64,000 nt of DNA from assembly GCA_937982565.1 (NCBI GenBank), contig CALJLN010000051.1, forward strand, positions 1 through 64,000, in the 5' to 3' direction. The DNA comes from UBA2421 sp002343075 (GTDB taxonomy: Bacteria > Planctomycetota > Phycisphaerae > Tepidisphaerales > Tepidisphaeraceae). Shown here one piece after another: positions 16,675 through 26,100 of this stretch (within the stretch, counting starts at the first letter, position 1; every line of letters starts with the position of its first letter). The notes below the pieces were generated by a model, which was not told the DNA's origin, searched no databases, and was given only the letters and a program-made list of their open reading frames with translations. Position numbers and translations under genes: made by a program.

Positions 16675-16694
16675 CGTGAACGGCTGCCCGCAGC

Positions 16695-18179
16695 TCATTC
16701 CCCCGGGGGAGTGGTTGCGCGGGGTTGGGGTTTTAGGAAGACCACGGCGTCTTTCATATGCCAGCGGGAATATGGCCCGGTGGCCGGGTGTCTTGATGCG
16801 GATTCGCTGCTGCCTTCATCATCGATCTCATTATCTCCGACGCTCCAGATGATCGGCTGCTCACCTTCGCTGCGATATCGAATCGGCCTGCCGCTGATGT
16901 AGTCCAACGGCACTTCGGGAAGATATCTCGGAACAAGATCCGCCAGCGTATCGGGCAGCGCGCCATGGTGATCGACCTGATACCATCGAATCGCCAGCGC
17001 GGTCGCGGCGAGGTTTTGATCGGTGCGCACGCGGTAATGTGTCACAAACGACCGTCCGAGCGAAGGCATGAGGATTGACGCGAAGATCTTCGTATACCGG
17101 CCCGATAGCGCGTCGGCCCGGCGTTCGACCGAATCGATCATCGCGCGAGCGGCGGGCAGATCGGCCGCGGCGGTGGCCTTGATGTAGTCGCCGGTCATTT
17201 CCAGGCAGTCTGCGGCATTGGAATATAGCATGGGCCTCGCCAGAAATGCCGTTGTCGACGAAGGCGCCGCCGGTGCCCCGCCGCCCGTGACACCCGTGAC
17301 CTGCTGCACAGAGAGCGTCCCGCCGGCGAGGTTGAGCATGGTGTCTAGCTGCATCAATCGCTCCCCTTGGAGGGCGGCTCGAAACTCTTCCATCTGCGAT
17401 TTCTGGTCGAGCAGTTCTTCAATCTGCCGGCGGAGATTGTCGGGGGTCACATCGCCGGTGGCGGTGCCGATTTTTAGCTCTGGCGCGATCTCGATCAGTC
17501 GGGTCGCTGCAACTGCGCGCATGCCCATTGCCACAAGACAATTCACCAGCGTCGGTCCCGTGCCGCAGACGCGCGACATCGGTTCGATTGGCCGCAGACT
17601 CTCGATCGCAAGATCATGTCGTCCGTCATCGAAGTGCAGGTAGGTGCGGTAGCCGCAACCGTTGGCCAGTTCTCGCATCGGCTGCAACTGCGGAAGCCGC
17701 GCGTTGAGCAAGGGGCTGGTCAGGCGGTTCTGCGACACGGCGCGGGGTTTCTCCAGCCCGCCGTGCAATGTCTGTAGTGCCGGGGAAAGCTCGTCTAAAT
17801 AGGCGCGCAGAAGCACGCGCTCTTCGTCGGTCAGCGGCAACCGAGGGCCTTCGCGAAGCTCTCTGAAATTGGTGCTTGCTTCGGTTTGTCCGGGCAGGAG
17901 CGCAATCGCAGCGCGCACGTCGGCATCTGCATTCTGCGAGTCGTCGATGCGCGGCGGCTGTAGCAGGTCAATCGTGAGCGGCTCGCCGGCCGAGATGAGC
18001 GTCGCCACCGTCTTCTCCAACGCCAGCCGTGCCCGCCAGCCGAAAAAAAGATAAACACCCAGGAGGATCGCAAGGAGCAGCAGAATTCCCCCGCCGCCCC
18101 AGAGCGCAAACCTGAGCAGCACACTGCCCCGGCGGGCGATGAAACGGTGATTGGCTTGCATTCTCATCCGATCCATCAT
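16695..18179 (-). CDS. Hypothetical membrane-anchored protein
   Basis: About 494 residues with a short Arg-rich N-terminus and one strong membrane helix (LRFALWGGGGILLLLAILLG, near residues 22-45), then a large, mostly helical outer part. The C-terminal piece (LAIRWYQVDHHGALPDTLAD, LPEVPLDYISGRPIRYR, PIIWSVGDNEIDDEG) resembles the end of many planctomycete uncharacterised proteins and of pseudopilins, where a pilin-like domain describes a 'VPxDPFxGxPLRY' pattern. No enzyme motif was seen. The start is uncertain: two adjacent ATGs at 18,179 and 18,176, no clear ribosome-binding site. Convergent with the GH5-like gene, 20 bp apart. Confidence 0.65.
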   Translation of the reverse strand: MMDRMRMQANHRFIARRGSVLLRFALWGGGGILLLLAILLGVYLFFGWRARLALEKTVATLISAGEPLTIDLLQPPRIDDSQNADADVRAAIALLPGQTEASTNFRELREGPRLPLTDEERVLLRAYLDELSPALQTLHGGLEKPRAVSQNRLTSPLLNARLPQLQPMRELANGCGYRTYLHFDDGRHDLAIESLRPIEPMSRVCGTGPTLVNCLVAMGMRAVAATRLIEIAPELKIGTATGDVTPDNLRRQIEELLDQKSQMEEFRAALQGERLMQLDTMLNLAGGTLSVQQVTGVTGGGAPAAPSSTTAFLARPMLYSNAADCLEMTGDYIKATAAADLPAARAMIDSVERRADALSGRYTKIFASILMPSLGRSFVTHYRVRTDQNLAATALAIRWYQVDHHGALPDTLADLVPRYLPEVPLDYISGRPIRYRSEGEQPIIWSVGDNEIDDEGSSESASRHPATGPYSRWHMKDAVVFLKPQPRATTPPGE

Positions 18180-18326
18180 TGACGCCGCGGGTTGTACCGG
18201 ACATTTCTCGGCGTGAACAACCGTCCGCCAGCCCGCCGGCACAGCCATTGTCTGGCGTTCTGTTCGGCTAAACGTTGAGTTTATCGTTGCAATCGCCGTA
18301 AGACAGATTTATCGTCTGCAACCGCC

Positions 18327-19595
18327 ATGCCAGCCAAGCCTACCACCGAACAATCGGCCCAGCGTGTCATCGACGATCTGCGCGAGCTTGCCTTGCTGAC
18401 TTCCGACGCGGCGGGCGCGCAGCGCGTCGCGTGGGGGCCTGTCTGGCGGAAGGCGCGACAGTGGTTTGCGGACAAGGTGCGACGCGACTTAGACGTAGAA
18501 GTCGCCACCGACGCCGCGGGAAACATCCATGTCGTGCTGCCAGGAAAGCGTGACGCGACCGTCATCATCGCAAGCCATCTCGATTCAGTGCCCAACGGCG
18601 GGTGGCTCGACGGCTGCCTCGGCGTGCTTGTGGGTCTGGAGGCGTTGCGCCGGGCTGCGGCAGCGGGCGAGTGCGATCTCACGTTGCGGCTGATCGATTG
18701 GGCGGATGAAGAAGGTGCGCGGTTTGGCCGTTCGCTGGTCGGCTCAAGCGCCGCAGGCGGGTCGCTCAATGTGGAAGACATTCGCAACTTGAAAGACCGC
18801 GACGGCATCACGCAGGCCGAAGCGATGCGCGAGAACGGCGTGAATATTGATTCCATGCTTGATGCGCACAAACAGCTAAAACAGGTCGACGCGCGCGCGT
18901 ACCTTGAACTGCACATCGAGCAGGGGCCGGTGCTTGAAAGTCTGAACAAATCAACCGGCACCGTGCTAGGCACCTTTGGCGTCGAGCGCCACATGATCAA
19001 GTTCACAGGTCAGGCAGCGCACAGCGGATCGACGCCGATCCCCATGCGCCGCGATGCATTCCTGGCCGCGGCGCAGTTTGCACTTGCTGCGCGTGAGATC
19101 GGGTTGAAGTACAGCAGGCCCGGGGCCAATGTCGTCTGCACCTGCGGTATTGTAAAAGTCGAGCCGGCAATCGTTACCGCGGTGCCGGGGGTGTGTGAGA
19201 TCTCGCTGGATCAGCGAGCCCTCGACGCCAATGTGCTAGCGCAAATGCACGCCGACGCCCGCGCTGCGTCTGAGAAGGCTGCAAACGACAACAACGTGGC
19301 GGTCGAGTGGAAGAAAATCTGGAACATCGCCCCGCGGTTGTTTGACGACCGCCTGTTGCGGCTGTGCGACGAAGCGGTGAATGAAATCACCGGCGATTCC
19401 TATCGTCTGCCGTCCGGACCCCTCCACGACGCCGCGGAGATGGTTCCGCACATGCCGACAGTGATGATGTTTGCGTACTCGGCGCGCGGACTAAGCCATT
19501 GCAAGGAAGAAGACACGCCGATCGAACATCTGGAAAAGACGATCAGGGCGTTTCTGGTGCTCGCTGAGAAGGCGAGCGAGTCGGTCAGTCTTTAA
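18327..19595 (+). CDS. M20-family amidohydrolase (N-carbamoyl-L-amino acid hydrolase/allantoate amidohydrolase type)
   Basis: A 422-residue zinc enzyme of the M20 family. Metal and catalytic motifs are all present: IIASHLDSVPNGG (His and Asp), LIDWADEEGARFG (Asp-Glu-Glu), LELHIEQGP, the dimerisation-domain HSGSTPIPMR, PSGPLHDAAEM (His) and CKEEDTPIEHL (His). This set is typical of hydantoinase/carbamoylase enzymes such as N-carbamoyl-L-amino acid hydrolase and allantoate amidohydrolase, which cleave ureido groups. The exact substrate cannot be told from sequence and no purine-catabolism genes are nearby. It ends 11 bp inside the next, opposite-strand gene. Confidence 0.9.
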   Translation: MPAKPTTEQSAQRVIDDLRELALLTSDAAGAQRVAWGPVWRKARQWFADKVRRDLDVEVATDAAGNIHVVLPGKRDATVIIASHLDSVPNGGWLDGCLGVLVGLEALRRAAAAGECDLTLRLIDWADEEGARFGRSLVGSSAAGGSLNVEDIRNLKDRDGITQAEAMRENGVNIDSMLDAHKQLKQVDARAYLELHIEQGPVLESLNKSTGTVLGTFGVERHMIKFTGQAAHSGSTPIPMRRDAFLAAAQFALAAREIGLKYSRPGANVVCTCGIVKVEPAIVTAVPGVCEISLDQRALDANVLAQMHADARAASEKAANDNNVAVEWKKIWNIAPRLFDDRLLRLCDEAVNEITGDSYRLPSGPLHDAAEMVPHMPTVMMFAYSARGLSHCKEEDTPIEHLEKTIRAFLVLAEKASESVSL

Positions 19596-19842
19596 TTCGA
19601 ATAGGTTGTTCATCTCTAGCGGGATCAGTTCCTTCCAGCAGCCGGATGTTGATCAAATCGCGATCGTCGCCGACGAACGCTTCAACCTCAGCATCGCAGG
19701 GCCCAACAATATGGTCGGCTTCCACGCTGATTAAATCGGACGACATTTCACGCACATTGAAACGATGTCCGTTGACGATTAGGGTGGCCGAGATTCGAGG
19801 CGAGTATGCTTCAAAAGTTGAGGGTTGCATGAAAACCTTCAT
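19585..19842 (-). CDS. Small hypothetical protein divergent to kinase-like gene
   Basis: An 85-residue protein (MKVFMQPSTFEAYSPRISAT...) with a strand-rich pattern: LIVNGHRFNVREM, ISVEADHIVGPCDAEVEAFV, NIRLLEG. The composition and alternation look like a real small domain and match my memory of small proteins that accompany kinase-like genes in planctomycete and verrucomicrobial genomes; I cannot name the family. Its start overlaps the start of the divergent kinase-like gene by 13 bp, which suggests a coupled pair. A longer open frame to 19,941 has no supporting start. Confidence 0.5.
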   Translation of the reverse strand: MKVFMQPSTFEAYSPRISATLIVNGHRFNVREMSSDLISVEADHIVGPCDAEVEAFVGDDRDLINIRLLEGTDPARDEQPIRIKD

Positions 19843-20324
19843 CGATGCCAAGTTGCCCACTGCCGAATTGTACGCGTGCCGGCGGTTAACGCGAGTGACG
19901 ACGCGGCTGGGTGCCGGTAAAGATGGCGGTGTGTTCCGCATGAAGAACGGTAACGCGGTAAAAACGCATCACCGTGCTGAAAGCTTCGAAGCCGAACTGG
20001 CAACATACCTGCGGCTGCACGAGCATCGAGCCAAGACAGTCGTTGGATTTCGAATTCCACAACTTCGCGGCTTCGCCGAGGACGTGCTGGCCATCGAAAT
20101 GACGATCGTTCACCCCCCCTTTCGTCGTCGATTTCGCATCGGCGGTTCTCGATCGCCCGCTTGAGTTTCCAGACGACGCCGTTGAAGAGTGGCACCAGCG
20201 GCTGGAGGAACAGTTTGGGGAGCACGTTGCCGATGCCCACCAGAATATCCAGGCACCCGGCGACCAATACGGCGTTTACCTGTACGACCTGCACCGCCAC
20301 AACATTAAGTTTCGCGGGGACTAG
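19830..20324 (+). pseudogene. Small kinase-like protein, frameshifted at a C7 tract
   Basis: Frame 1 (19,830 to about 20,119) encodes MKTFIDAKLPTAELYACRRL, a glycine-loop-like RLGAGKDGGVFRM with the Lys of NAVKTHH, and VLAIEMTIVHPP. Frame 2 (about 20,121 to TAG 20,324) continues with FVVDFASAVLDRPLEFPDDA and YGVYLYDLHRHNIKFRG, whose DLHxxN is like a kinase catalytic loop. With six C instead of seven at 20,113-20,119 the two halves join as ...IVHPPFVVDFAS.... As read, translation leaves the frame and stops at 20,164. It is a pseudogene, a phase-variable gene, or a sequencing error in the homopolymer. Confidence 0.6.
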
Positions 20325-20327
20325 CGT

Positions 20328-20927
20328 TCACATCGGCTCTGTCGCCTGCGTTCGGTCGTACATCTCCAGCAGCTTGGATTTATCGAAGATCATTTCCTGC
20401 CGGGTCAGCCCGACGATGTCATAGGTGCTGGTTAGTTCGATCGCGTCGACCGGGCAGGCTTCTTCGCACATGCCGCAATAGATGCACCGCAGCTCGTCGA
20501 TATCAAACTTGCGCGGATACTTTTCGCGGTCGGGCCAGGGGCTTTCCTCGGCCTCGATATGAATGCAATGCGCCGGGCAGGCGGTGGAGCACATGAAGCA
20601 GGCGACGCATTTCACCCGGCCGTCTTCGTCCTTGTTCAGCCGATGCACCCCGCGGTAGGTGCGCGCGTTCATCCCGCCGTCGGCCACGGGGATATTGTCG
20701 CGGGTCTGCTCAGGATATTGCACCACGCGATGGTTCCCCATCACCACGCGAAACATGTGCTTCAGCGTAGTCCCAAGCCCGATCGCCACCTGCGGGATGT
20801 AAAACTGGTCGCCAAGTGAAAGGCGCGGTTCATTCAAGACGATAACGTCGGAGTCGTTCATGCGGTCGTAATTGTATGATTTTCCCGCGATGTAGCCAAT
20901 TCGGCGCGGGTCAATAAACTTTCCCAT
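20328..20927 (-). CDS. nuoI: NADH-quinone oxidoreductase subunit I
   Basis: A 199-residue protein with two 4Fe-4S binding motifs, CVACFMCSTACP and CIYCGMCEEACP, in the arrangement of NuoI. It also has the family segments GLGTTLKHMFR, VVQYPEQ and the lead-in RGVHRLNKDEDGRVKC. NuoI carries clusters N6a/N6b in the peripheral arm of complex I. The start at MGKFIDPRRIGY fits the family. No other nuo gene is adjacent, so this copy is outside a nuo operon. Divergent from the TPR gene, with 29 bp between the starts, which must share a short regulatory region. Confidence 0.93.
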   Translation of the reverse strand: MGKFIDPRRIGYIAGKSYNYDRMNDSDVIVLNEPRLSLGDQFYIPQVAIGLGTTLKHMFRVVMGNHRVVQYPEQTRDNIPVADGGMNARTYRGVHRLNKDEDGRVKCVACFMCSTACPAHCIHIEAEESPWPDREKYPRKFDIDELRCIYCGMCEEACPVDAIELTSTYDIVGLTRQEMIFDKSKLLEMYDRTQATEPM

Positions 20928-20956
20928 TCCCCGCCGCGGCGCGATACAATTGGGGG

Positions 20957-23011
20957 ATGAGCGCGCGTCAACCAACCTGCCGGTATTGCCTGGCCGCTGT
21001 CGCTGCACTGACGATGGCGCAGCTGGGGTTTGCGCAGATTATCGGCGGGGGTGGGAGTGCTCCGCCGCCAGGGCAGCCCAGGCAGAATGCGCCTTCGACG
21101 CCGCCTTCGATGTCACCCGGAAACTCCCCTTCCCGCGACGCGCCCGCTGCCGACGCTGCCACCGCCGACAAGCTGGCCGCCGAGGGCAAGTTTGCCGACG
21201 CGGCGCGCATGTACTCCGACATCATCCGGAAATCGCGCGGGCGCGCCCCGCTGGAGATTTATCTTAAGCTCGGCGACGTGGCCAACCAGATCGCCGGCGA
21301 GGGCATGATGAACGCCGTCGCCGCCCGCAACGCATGGGAAACCGCCGCCCGGGAGTATCCGGCGTCGCCGGAGCCCCACCGTCGGCTGATGAAGTTTTGC
21401 CTCGATTACGCCGATATCTCGCAGCTTGATACCCGCCTCGAACTCATTCGCAAGGCGGGCGAATCGGCGCGCAGGCTGGTGGAGGCTGATCCGGCCGATT
21501 TCCGTTCGGACATGGTGCTGCAACAGTCGATCATCGAGCCATTTTTGTTTGATCGAAGCGGCGACACCGATGCCGTAGAGGCCGCTGTCGCTCGGCTGCG
21601 CGAGATCGAGCCAAAGCTGCCCGGCGAGATTGATGTGCCGTTTTTCATCGGGCGCGCGCAGGCAAAGATGGGCAGCAACTACCTGAAATTCGGACGAAGG
21701 GAAGAAGGCGCGGAACTCGTGAAGGCAGGCCTGGCAACGGTCGACCGGATGATCGCCCAATACCCCGCTTCGGCCGGGCCGCTGTTTCGCAAGGCACAGA
21801 TTCTGCAGGCGGTCGGGCCGATCGCGTATGTGCTGGACAAGTTTGACGATGAGACAGCCGTTGCCGAGGCGCAGCAACAACTCAGCCGCGACACCGCCGA
21901 CCTTCTGGGCGCCGCTGTGGGCTATCTGAAGGACGACGACGGCGATCTGGAGTCGATCGTTTCATTCGCAGTGCAGGTGCAACGGGCGGCGGGGAATGAT
22001 CTGGTCGCCGAGAATCTGCTCCGGGCGATCATGCAGATGCGCCCCAACTCGGCAGCGGCGCGGATTCAACTGGCCGAGCTGGTGTCGGATGACAAGGCCC
22101 GGCTGGAGGAGATCCTCCCGATCATTGAGCCGGCCTGTGCGCCACCTCAGTCGATGGAAGGCATCGCGGGCCTGGTCGCAGCCGATACATATCGCCAGGC
22201 ATTGATGATCTCCGTGCGGACGCGCATCAGCCTCTTTGAAATGCTCGAAGCCCGCGCCGCCGATGGCGATGCCGCATTGGCGCAGGCGCAGCTTCGCGCC
22301 ACGCGTGATGAACTGCAGATCGTCGTTTCCCGCTCGCCGCGCAACGCGCCGCGCGTGCTTCGTCTGCTGGCCCAGCTTGCATTGGCCGATAAGGACCCCA
22401 AGCGGGCGGTCGATCTGCTCAACCAGGCCGTTCCCACGGCGCGGGATTTGGATCCCATTCTCCATGCCGAGTTGCTGACCCTGCTCGGCAAGGCGTACCG
22501 GCGCGCCGGTCAGCCGGAGGAAGCTCGAAAGGTCTTTGATGATGCGATTGCCCGCACCGGTTTCGCGCCCGCGCGGGTGGCGCTCGTGCGGCAGTTGGTG
22601 GATGAGGAAAACTACCCCGAAGCACGCCCGCGGCTCGAACGGCTGCGAAATGATCTCCCCGCCGACCCCGAAGTGCAGACGCTGCAAGCCGAAATCCTCA
22701 CATGGGAAGCCCGCGGCAATAGCCAGGTGCTGGCCGGCCTGCTCGATAAGATTCCCGAGGATCACACGCAGGCCAAGGTCAATAAGATCGGCGTGGCGTC
22801 GCGCGTCGGGGTGACAGCCACGGCGACCCGGCTGATCGATGAACTCGCCCGGCAGTTTCCCACCGACCCGCGCGTGGTCATTCTTCGCGCCCAGGTCCTC
22901 GCCCGCGCCGGCGACACCGAAGCGGCGCTGGCGGCGCTGCGGGGGTTCGACACCCAGGGCGTGCCGATTCCGCAAATGCAGGCGATGATCACGCAGCTAA
23001 CCCAAAAATGA
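20957..23011 (+). CDS. Exported TPR-repeat protein
   Basis: A 684-residue protein with a signal peptide (CLAAVAALTMAQLGFAQ), a Gly/Pro-rich linker, and then almost entirely helical tetratricopeptide-like repeats, for example ADAARMYSDIIRKSRGRAPLEIYLK-type units, AELLTLLGKAYRRAGQPEEA and VVILRAQVLARAGDTEAALA. TPR proteins are scaffolds for protein binding; no catalytic domain is visible. It is followed by a strong hairpin terminator shared with the convergent pseudopilin gene. Confidence 0.82.
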   Translation: MSARQPTCRYCLAAVAALTMAQLGFAQIIGGGGSAPPPGQPRQNAPSTPPSMSPGNSPSRDAPAADAATADKLAAEGKFADAARMYSDIIRKSRGRAPLEIYLKLGDVANQIAGEGMMNAVAARNAWETAAREYPASPEPHRRLMKFCLDYADISQLDTRLELIRKAGESARRLVEADPADFRSDMVLQQSIIEPFLFDRSGDTDAVEAAVARLREIEPKLPGEIDVPFFIGRAQAKMGSNYLKFGRREEGAELVKAGLATVDRMIAQYPASAGPLFRKAQILQAVGPIAYVLDKFDDETAVAEAQQQLSRDTADLLGAAVGYLKDDDGDLESIVSFAVQVQRAAGNDLVAENLLRAIMQMRPNSAAARIQLAELVSDDKARLEEILPIIEPACAPPQSMEGIAGLVAADTYRQALMISVRTRISLFEMLEARAADGDAALAQAQLRATRDELQIVVSRSPRNAPRVLRLLAQLALADKDPKRAVDLLNQAVPTARDLDPILHAELLTLLGKAYRRAGQPEEARKVFDDAIARTGFAPARVALVRQLVDEENYPEARPRLERLRNDLPADPEVQTLQAEILTWEARGNSQVLAGLLDKIPEDHTQAKVNKIGVASRVGVTATATRLIDELARQFPTDPRVVILRAQVLARAGDTEAALAALRGFDTQGVPIPQMQAMITQLTQK

Positions 23012-23047
23012 GCCGCCGCGAGCCGGCGCAACTTCGATAAAACAGAA

Positions 23048-23078
23048 CCGCGGTTCAGGGTTGTTTCCTGAACCGCGG
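23048..23078. terminator. Bidirectional hairpin between convergent genes
   Basis: A 12-bp perfect stem (23,048-23,059 with 23,067-23,078, CCGCGGTTCAGG) with a 7-nt loop lies between the ends of the TPR gene and the giant pseudopilin gene. CGATTTTCTC follows on the plus strand. Confidence 0.75.
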
Positions 23079-23146
23079 CGATTTTCTCACCTGCATTTTC
23101 GCCCCCGCGCCAAGCCGTCAGCGGCCGCGACAATCCCGGCGGGGGT

Positions 23147-26100
23147 TCAGTCAACAGGAATCGGCACCGGCGCCTTGAGTTCAATGGTGCCCGGCGTGGT
23201 CTGCGACCGATCCAGGAAAAACGCCTGCCGCCGACTCACCTTCAACTCCGCCTGCGGCGTGCCCGCATTCTGCCACCCTTCCAGGAGCAGATACGCAGTA
23301 AACACATCCGACCGCGTGGTGATGAGATTGCTGACACGCGTCAAAAGCAACGACTGCTCTTCATAATCAAACATGGCGCGGGAAAATCCGCGGGTGGTGC
23401 CGTCGGTTTCCTGCCGCCAAAACTGGTTATTGGGGGGGGCATTGGTGTTATCCGACTTGTGCGCAACGGTGCACTCGAAACGAACGCCGTTGAGGATTAC
23501 CCGATCCCCCGGCGCAAATGCCTTCTCACGAAAATCAAACTCGTTGAAATCGTGCGGAAACGGCGAGATGTCGCCAAAGCGATCGTCAAGAAACCGGCGC
23601 AGGGTGAATGTGGGATTGCCATTGCCGAACGTCGGGTCGAGGAGAATTGACTGCACGTTGCGGAATTCCGGCACGCGATACAAATCCCACATCGAGAGGA
23701 ATGGTTGTGACCTGAAACTGCCCGCAGCAGAGACGGCGTCAAAGTAATCACTCGATGGGTAGCCAAGGTAGGTGACATTGCGGGCGTTGAAGCCGTCGCG
23801 GAAACGGACGATCGCGCGTGCCATCTCCAGATTATCAGGAACTCCATTGGCCTCAGTCAGGACTGCCCCCGATCCGTTGTCGACGAAAGTCAGCCAATCC
23901 TGCGGCACTACGGTAAACGTGGCGGCCACAATGTTCTTACCATCGGGTACCCACGGCAGCATCGCTAATACCCGTTCGCTCGCAGAATTGATGTTTACCA
24001 ATCCCTCAATCGGCTGATTCACCTCCACCGAAGTGTTCGGCTCGGCAGTCTCCGTATTCCGCACCGCACGCGCATCTGCGAGAAAGTTCTCTTTGCCGGT
24101 GGCTGGCTTTACGTTAGGCAAATAATCATCGGCGGCCGATCGCACGGTGAAGAAATCAAACAAATCGGACGCCCAGCGATAGCGGTTGAGGTTAGTAAAA
24201 CCGTACGCCCCAGCCGATACATCGCCGTTCAAAATGTCGGGCACAAGATCATCGTACAAAACAGGGAAATTTCCGTTACCCGCCAGCCAGGCGACGTTGC
24301 CAGCGTAGTCAAATGGCTCAGCGTTGTTTGCGAACGGATCGTTTCCTGAGGCAGCGATAGCAGTCACCGGCAGCCAGGTCTTGCGCAGCGGCATGAAGCG
24401 GCCGATCTGTTCGCGGCCCTGCTCGCCGATGTCGGGCGTGATCTGGTTCGTCGCCGGGCCGACGATCGGGTCGTCGTTTACATCCGTATCTTCTGCCATC
24501 GCAGCGTCCATGGTGATGGCGTTCATCTCCAGAACCAATTCGCGGATCGGCACGCCGCCAATTGTTCCGTTGTTGCCGATGTTGCGGGCGACCTGAATGC
24601 GGTATGAGCCGATAAACGGCACCGCCAGCAAATCGCCATTGCGTCCGAACCCACCGAAGGGGGCATGCGCAGGTTGCGTACTTTGTCGGATCTCCAGCGG
24701 GTTGCTCGGGACGGAGTTGGTTGGGACAGCGGGATAAAAATAACCCAGCCCGTAGTTCGCCGGATCAGCCGGCCGAATGCCCGCGGGTGCAAACCCGCCT
24801 GCAGCGAGCGGGATGGGAAACTCGCCTCGCTCAAACTGCCCCAGATTGAACGCATAGCGATAAGAAGCGACTGCATCAGAACGGCCCAGGCGTATTCCCG
24901 GACCAACTGTCGGACCTTCGGTGCCAAGTTCATCCCACGGGGCCACGGTGCTGCTTGTCGGGTCCGCGTCAACCCAGGTCCCGGCATCGATCGTTCCCTG
25001 CTGCCGGCCGAGAGGCGATGGTCCTGCAGCGCGGGCAACAAACTTGGTGCCGTCGTATCGGCCCGGGTAGACGAATCGCCATGCGCCGGTGCCGATGTCG
25101 TTGGGAATCGTGCTGGAAAGCGATTCGTTGCCACGCACATAGTGCCACGCGTTGGCAACGCCATTGGTTCGAGCGAAGGCAGGCAGCGTGTCAATCGCAG
25201 CAGGCTCAGTCGAAAGCGTGAGACCGGTGAAATCAAAAGAATCCAGCGGCACCATGTCTACGGCAGCGGTTCGTTCCGCTCGTGCGGCGCGGGTTGCGCC
25301 CGACGGGTGGATGATCGGGTCGGCGTAAACCAGTGTGCGGACCGACGTCGCTTCCGCCGTTCCCGCATTGAATCCGGCGTTGGTCACGGCGCTCATCTCG
25401 CGACGGAGGAAGCCGTTGGTCTGTTCATTGAGGAAGTTGGCCGGATCGCCGGCCTCCGGCTCCGGATCGAGTTCGACATCGATCGGGCGCATGAGCACAA
25501 ACTCGCGATTCAGCACTCGATGCAGATTGGCCACAAATGCAAAGTTGGCCCGCCGGCCAGCGGTTCCGATTTCAATTGCGCCAGCGCCGTCGGCGCTGCC
25601 GGTCAGAGCATTCAGCCCGGCAGAATTAGGCCGCGACTGCGCGGCGTTGGTGGCGGCTGCGGTGCCGCCGGCGTCATAATTCTCAAGAACGAGGTATCCA
25701 TTGGCAGGAACCACCGTCGGGGGAAAGTGACTGGGGTCGTCCAGATTGGATGATGCATTGCTGAGAACAATGAACAACCCCCCCCCGCTCGGATCGGTCG
25801 TCTCCGAATCCATAACGCGCATTGCGGGGTATCCGGGTTGCTTGGAGTCCCACCGGTTGATCAATCCGATCTTGCAGTTGCGGATATCGATGGGAAATGG
25901 ATAGGGATTGTGCAGTTCAATCGCTATGTAACCGGTATTCGCGTTGGCAGCGCCAGTTCCGCGCTCGGTCGTTGTGTCGGTGTGAGCGAATACTTCGGTG
26001 ATGAAAGGCTGCGGCTCGAAGCCATTGATGGTGACCGCGACTTGCCCGCCATCCGGCAACGTGCCGTCGGTGGTCGGTTGCGGAATCTGGCCGGAAGCTT

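Noticed and set aside
18327..19595. Assigning the M20 enzyme to allantoin degradation
   Set aside because: No other ureide-pathway genes are nearby, so only the broader carbamoyl/allantoate amidohydrolase class is claimed.
21962..22975. 337-codon minus-strand frame opposite the TPR gene
   Set aside because: Arg/Gly-rich shadow of the TPR coding sequence, without ribosome-binding site or recognisable domain.
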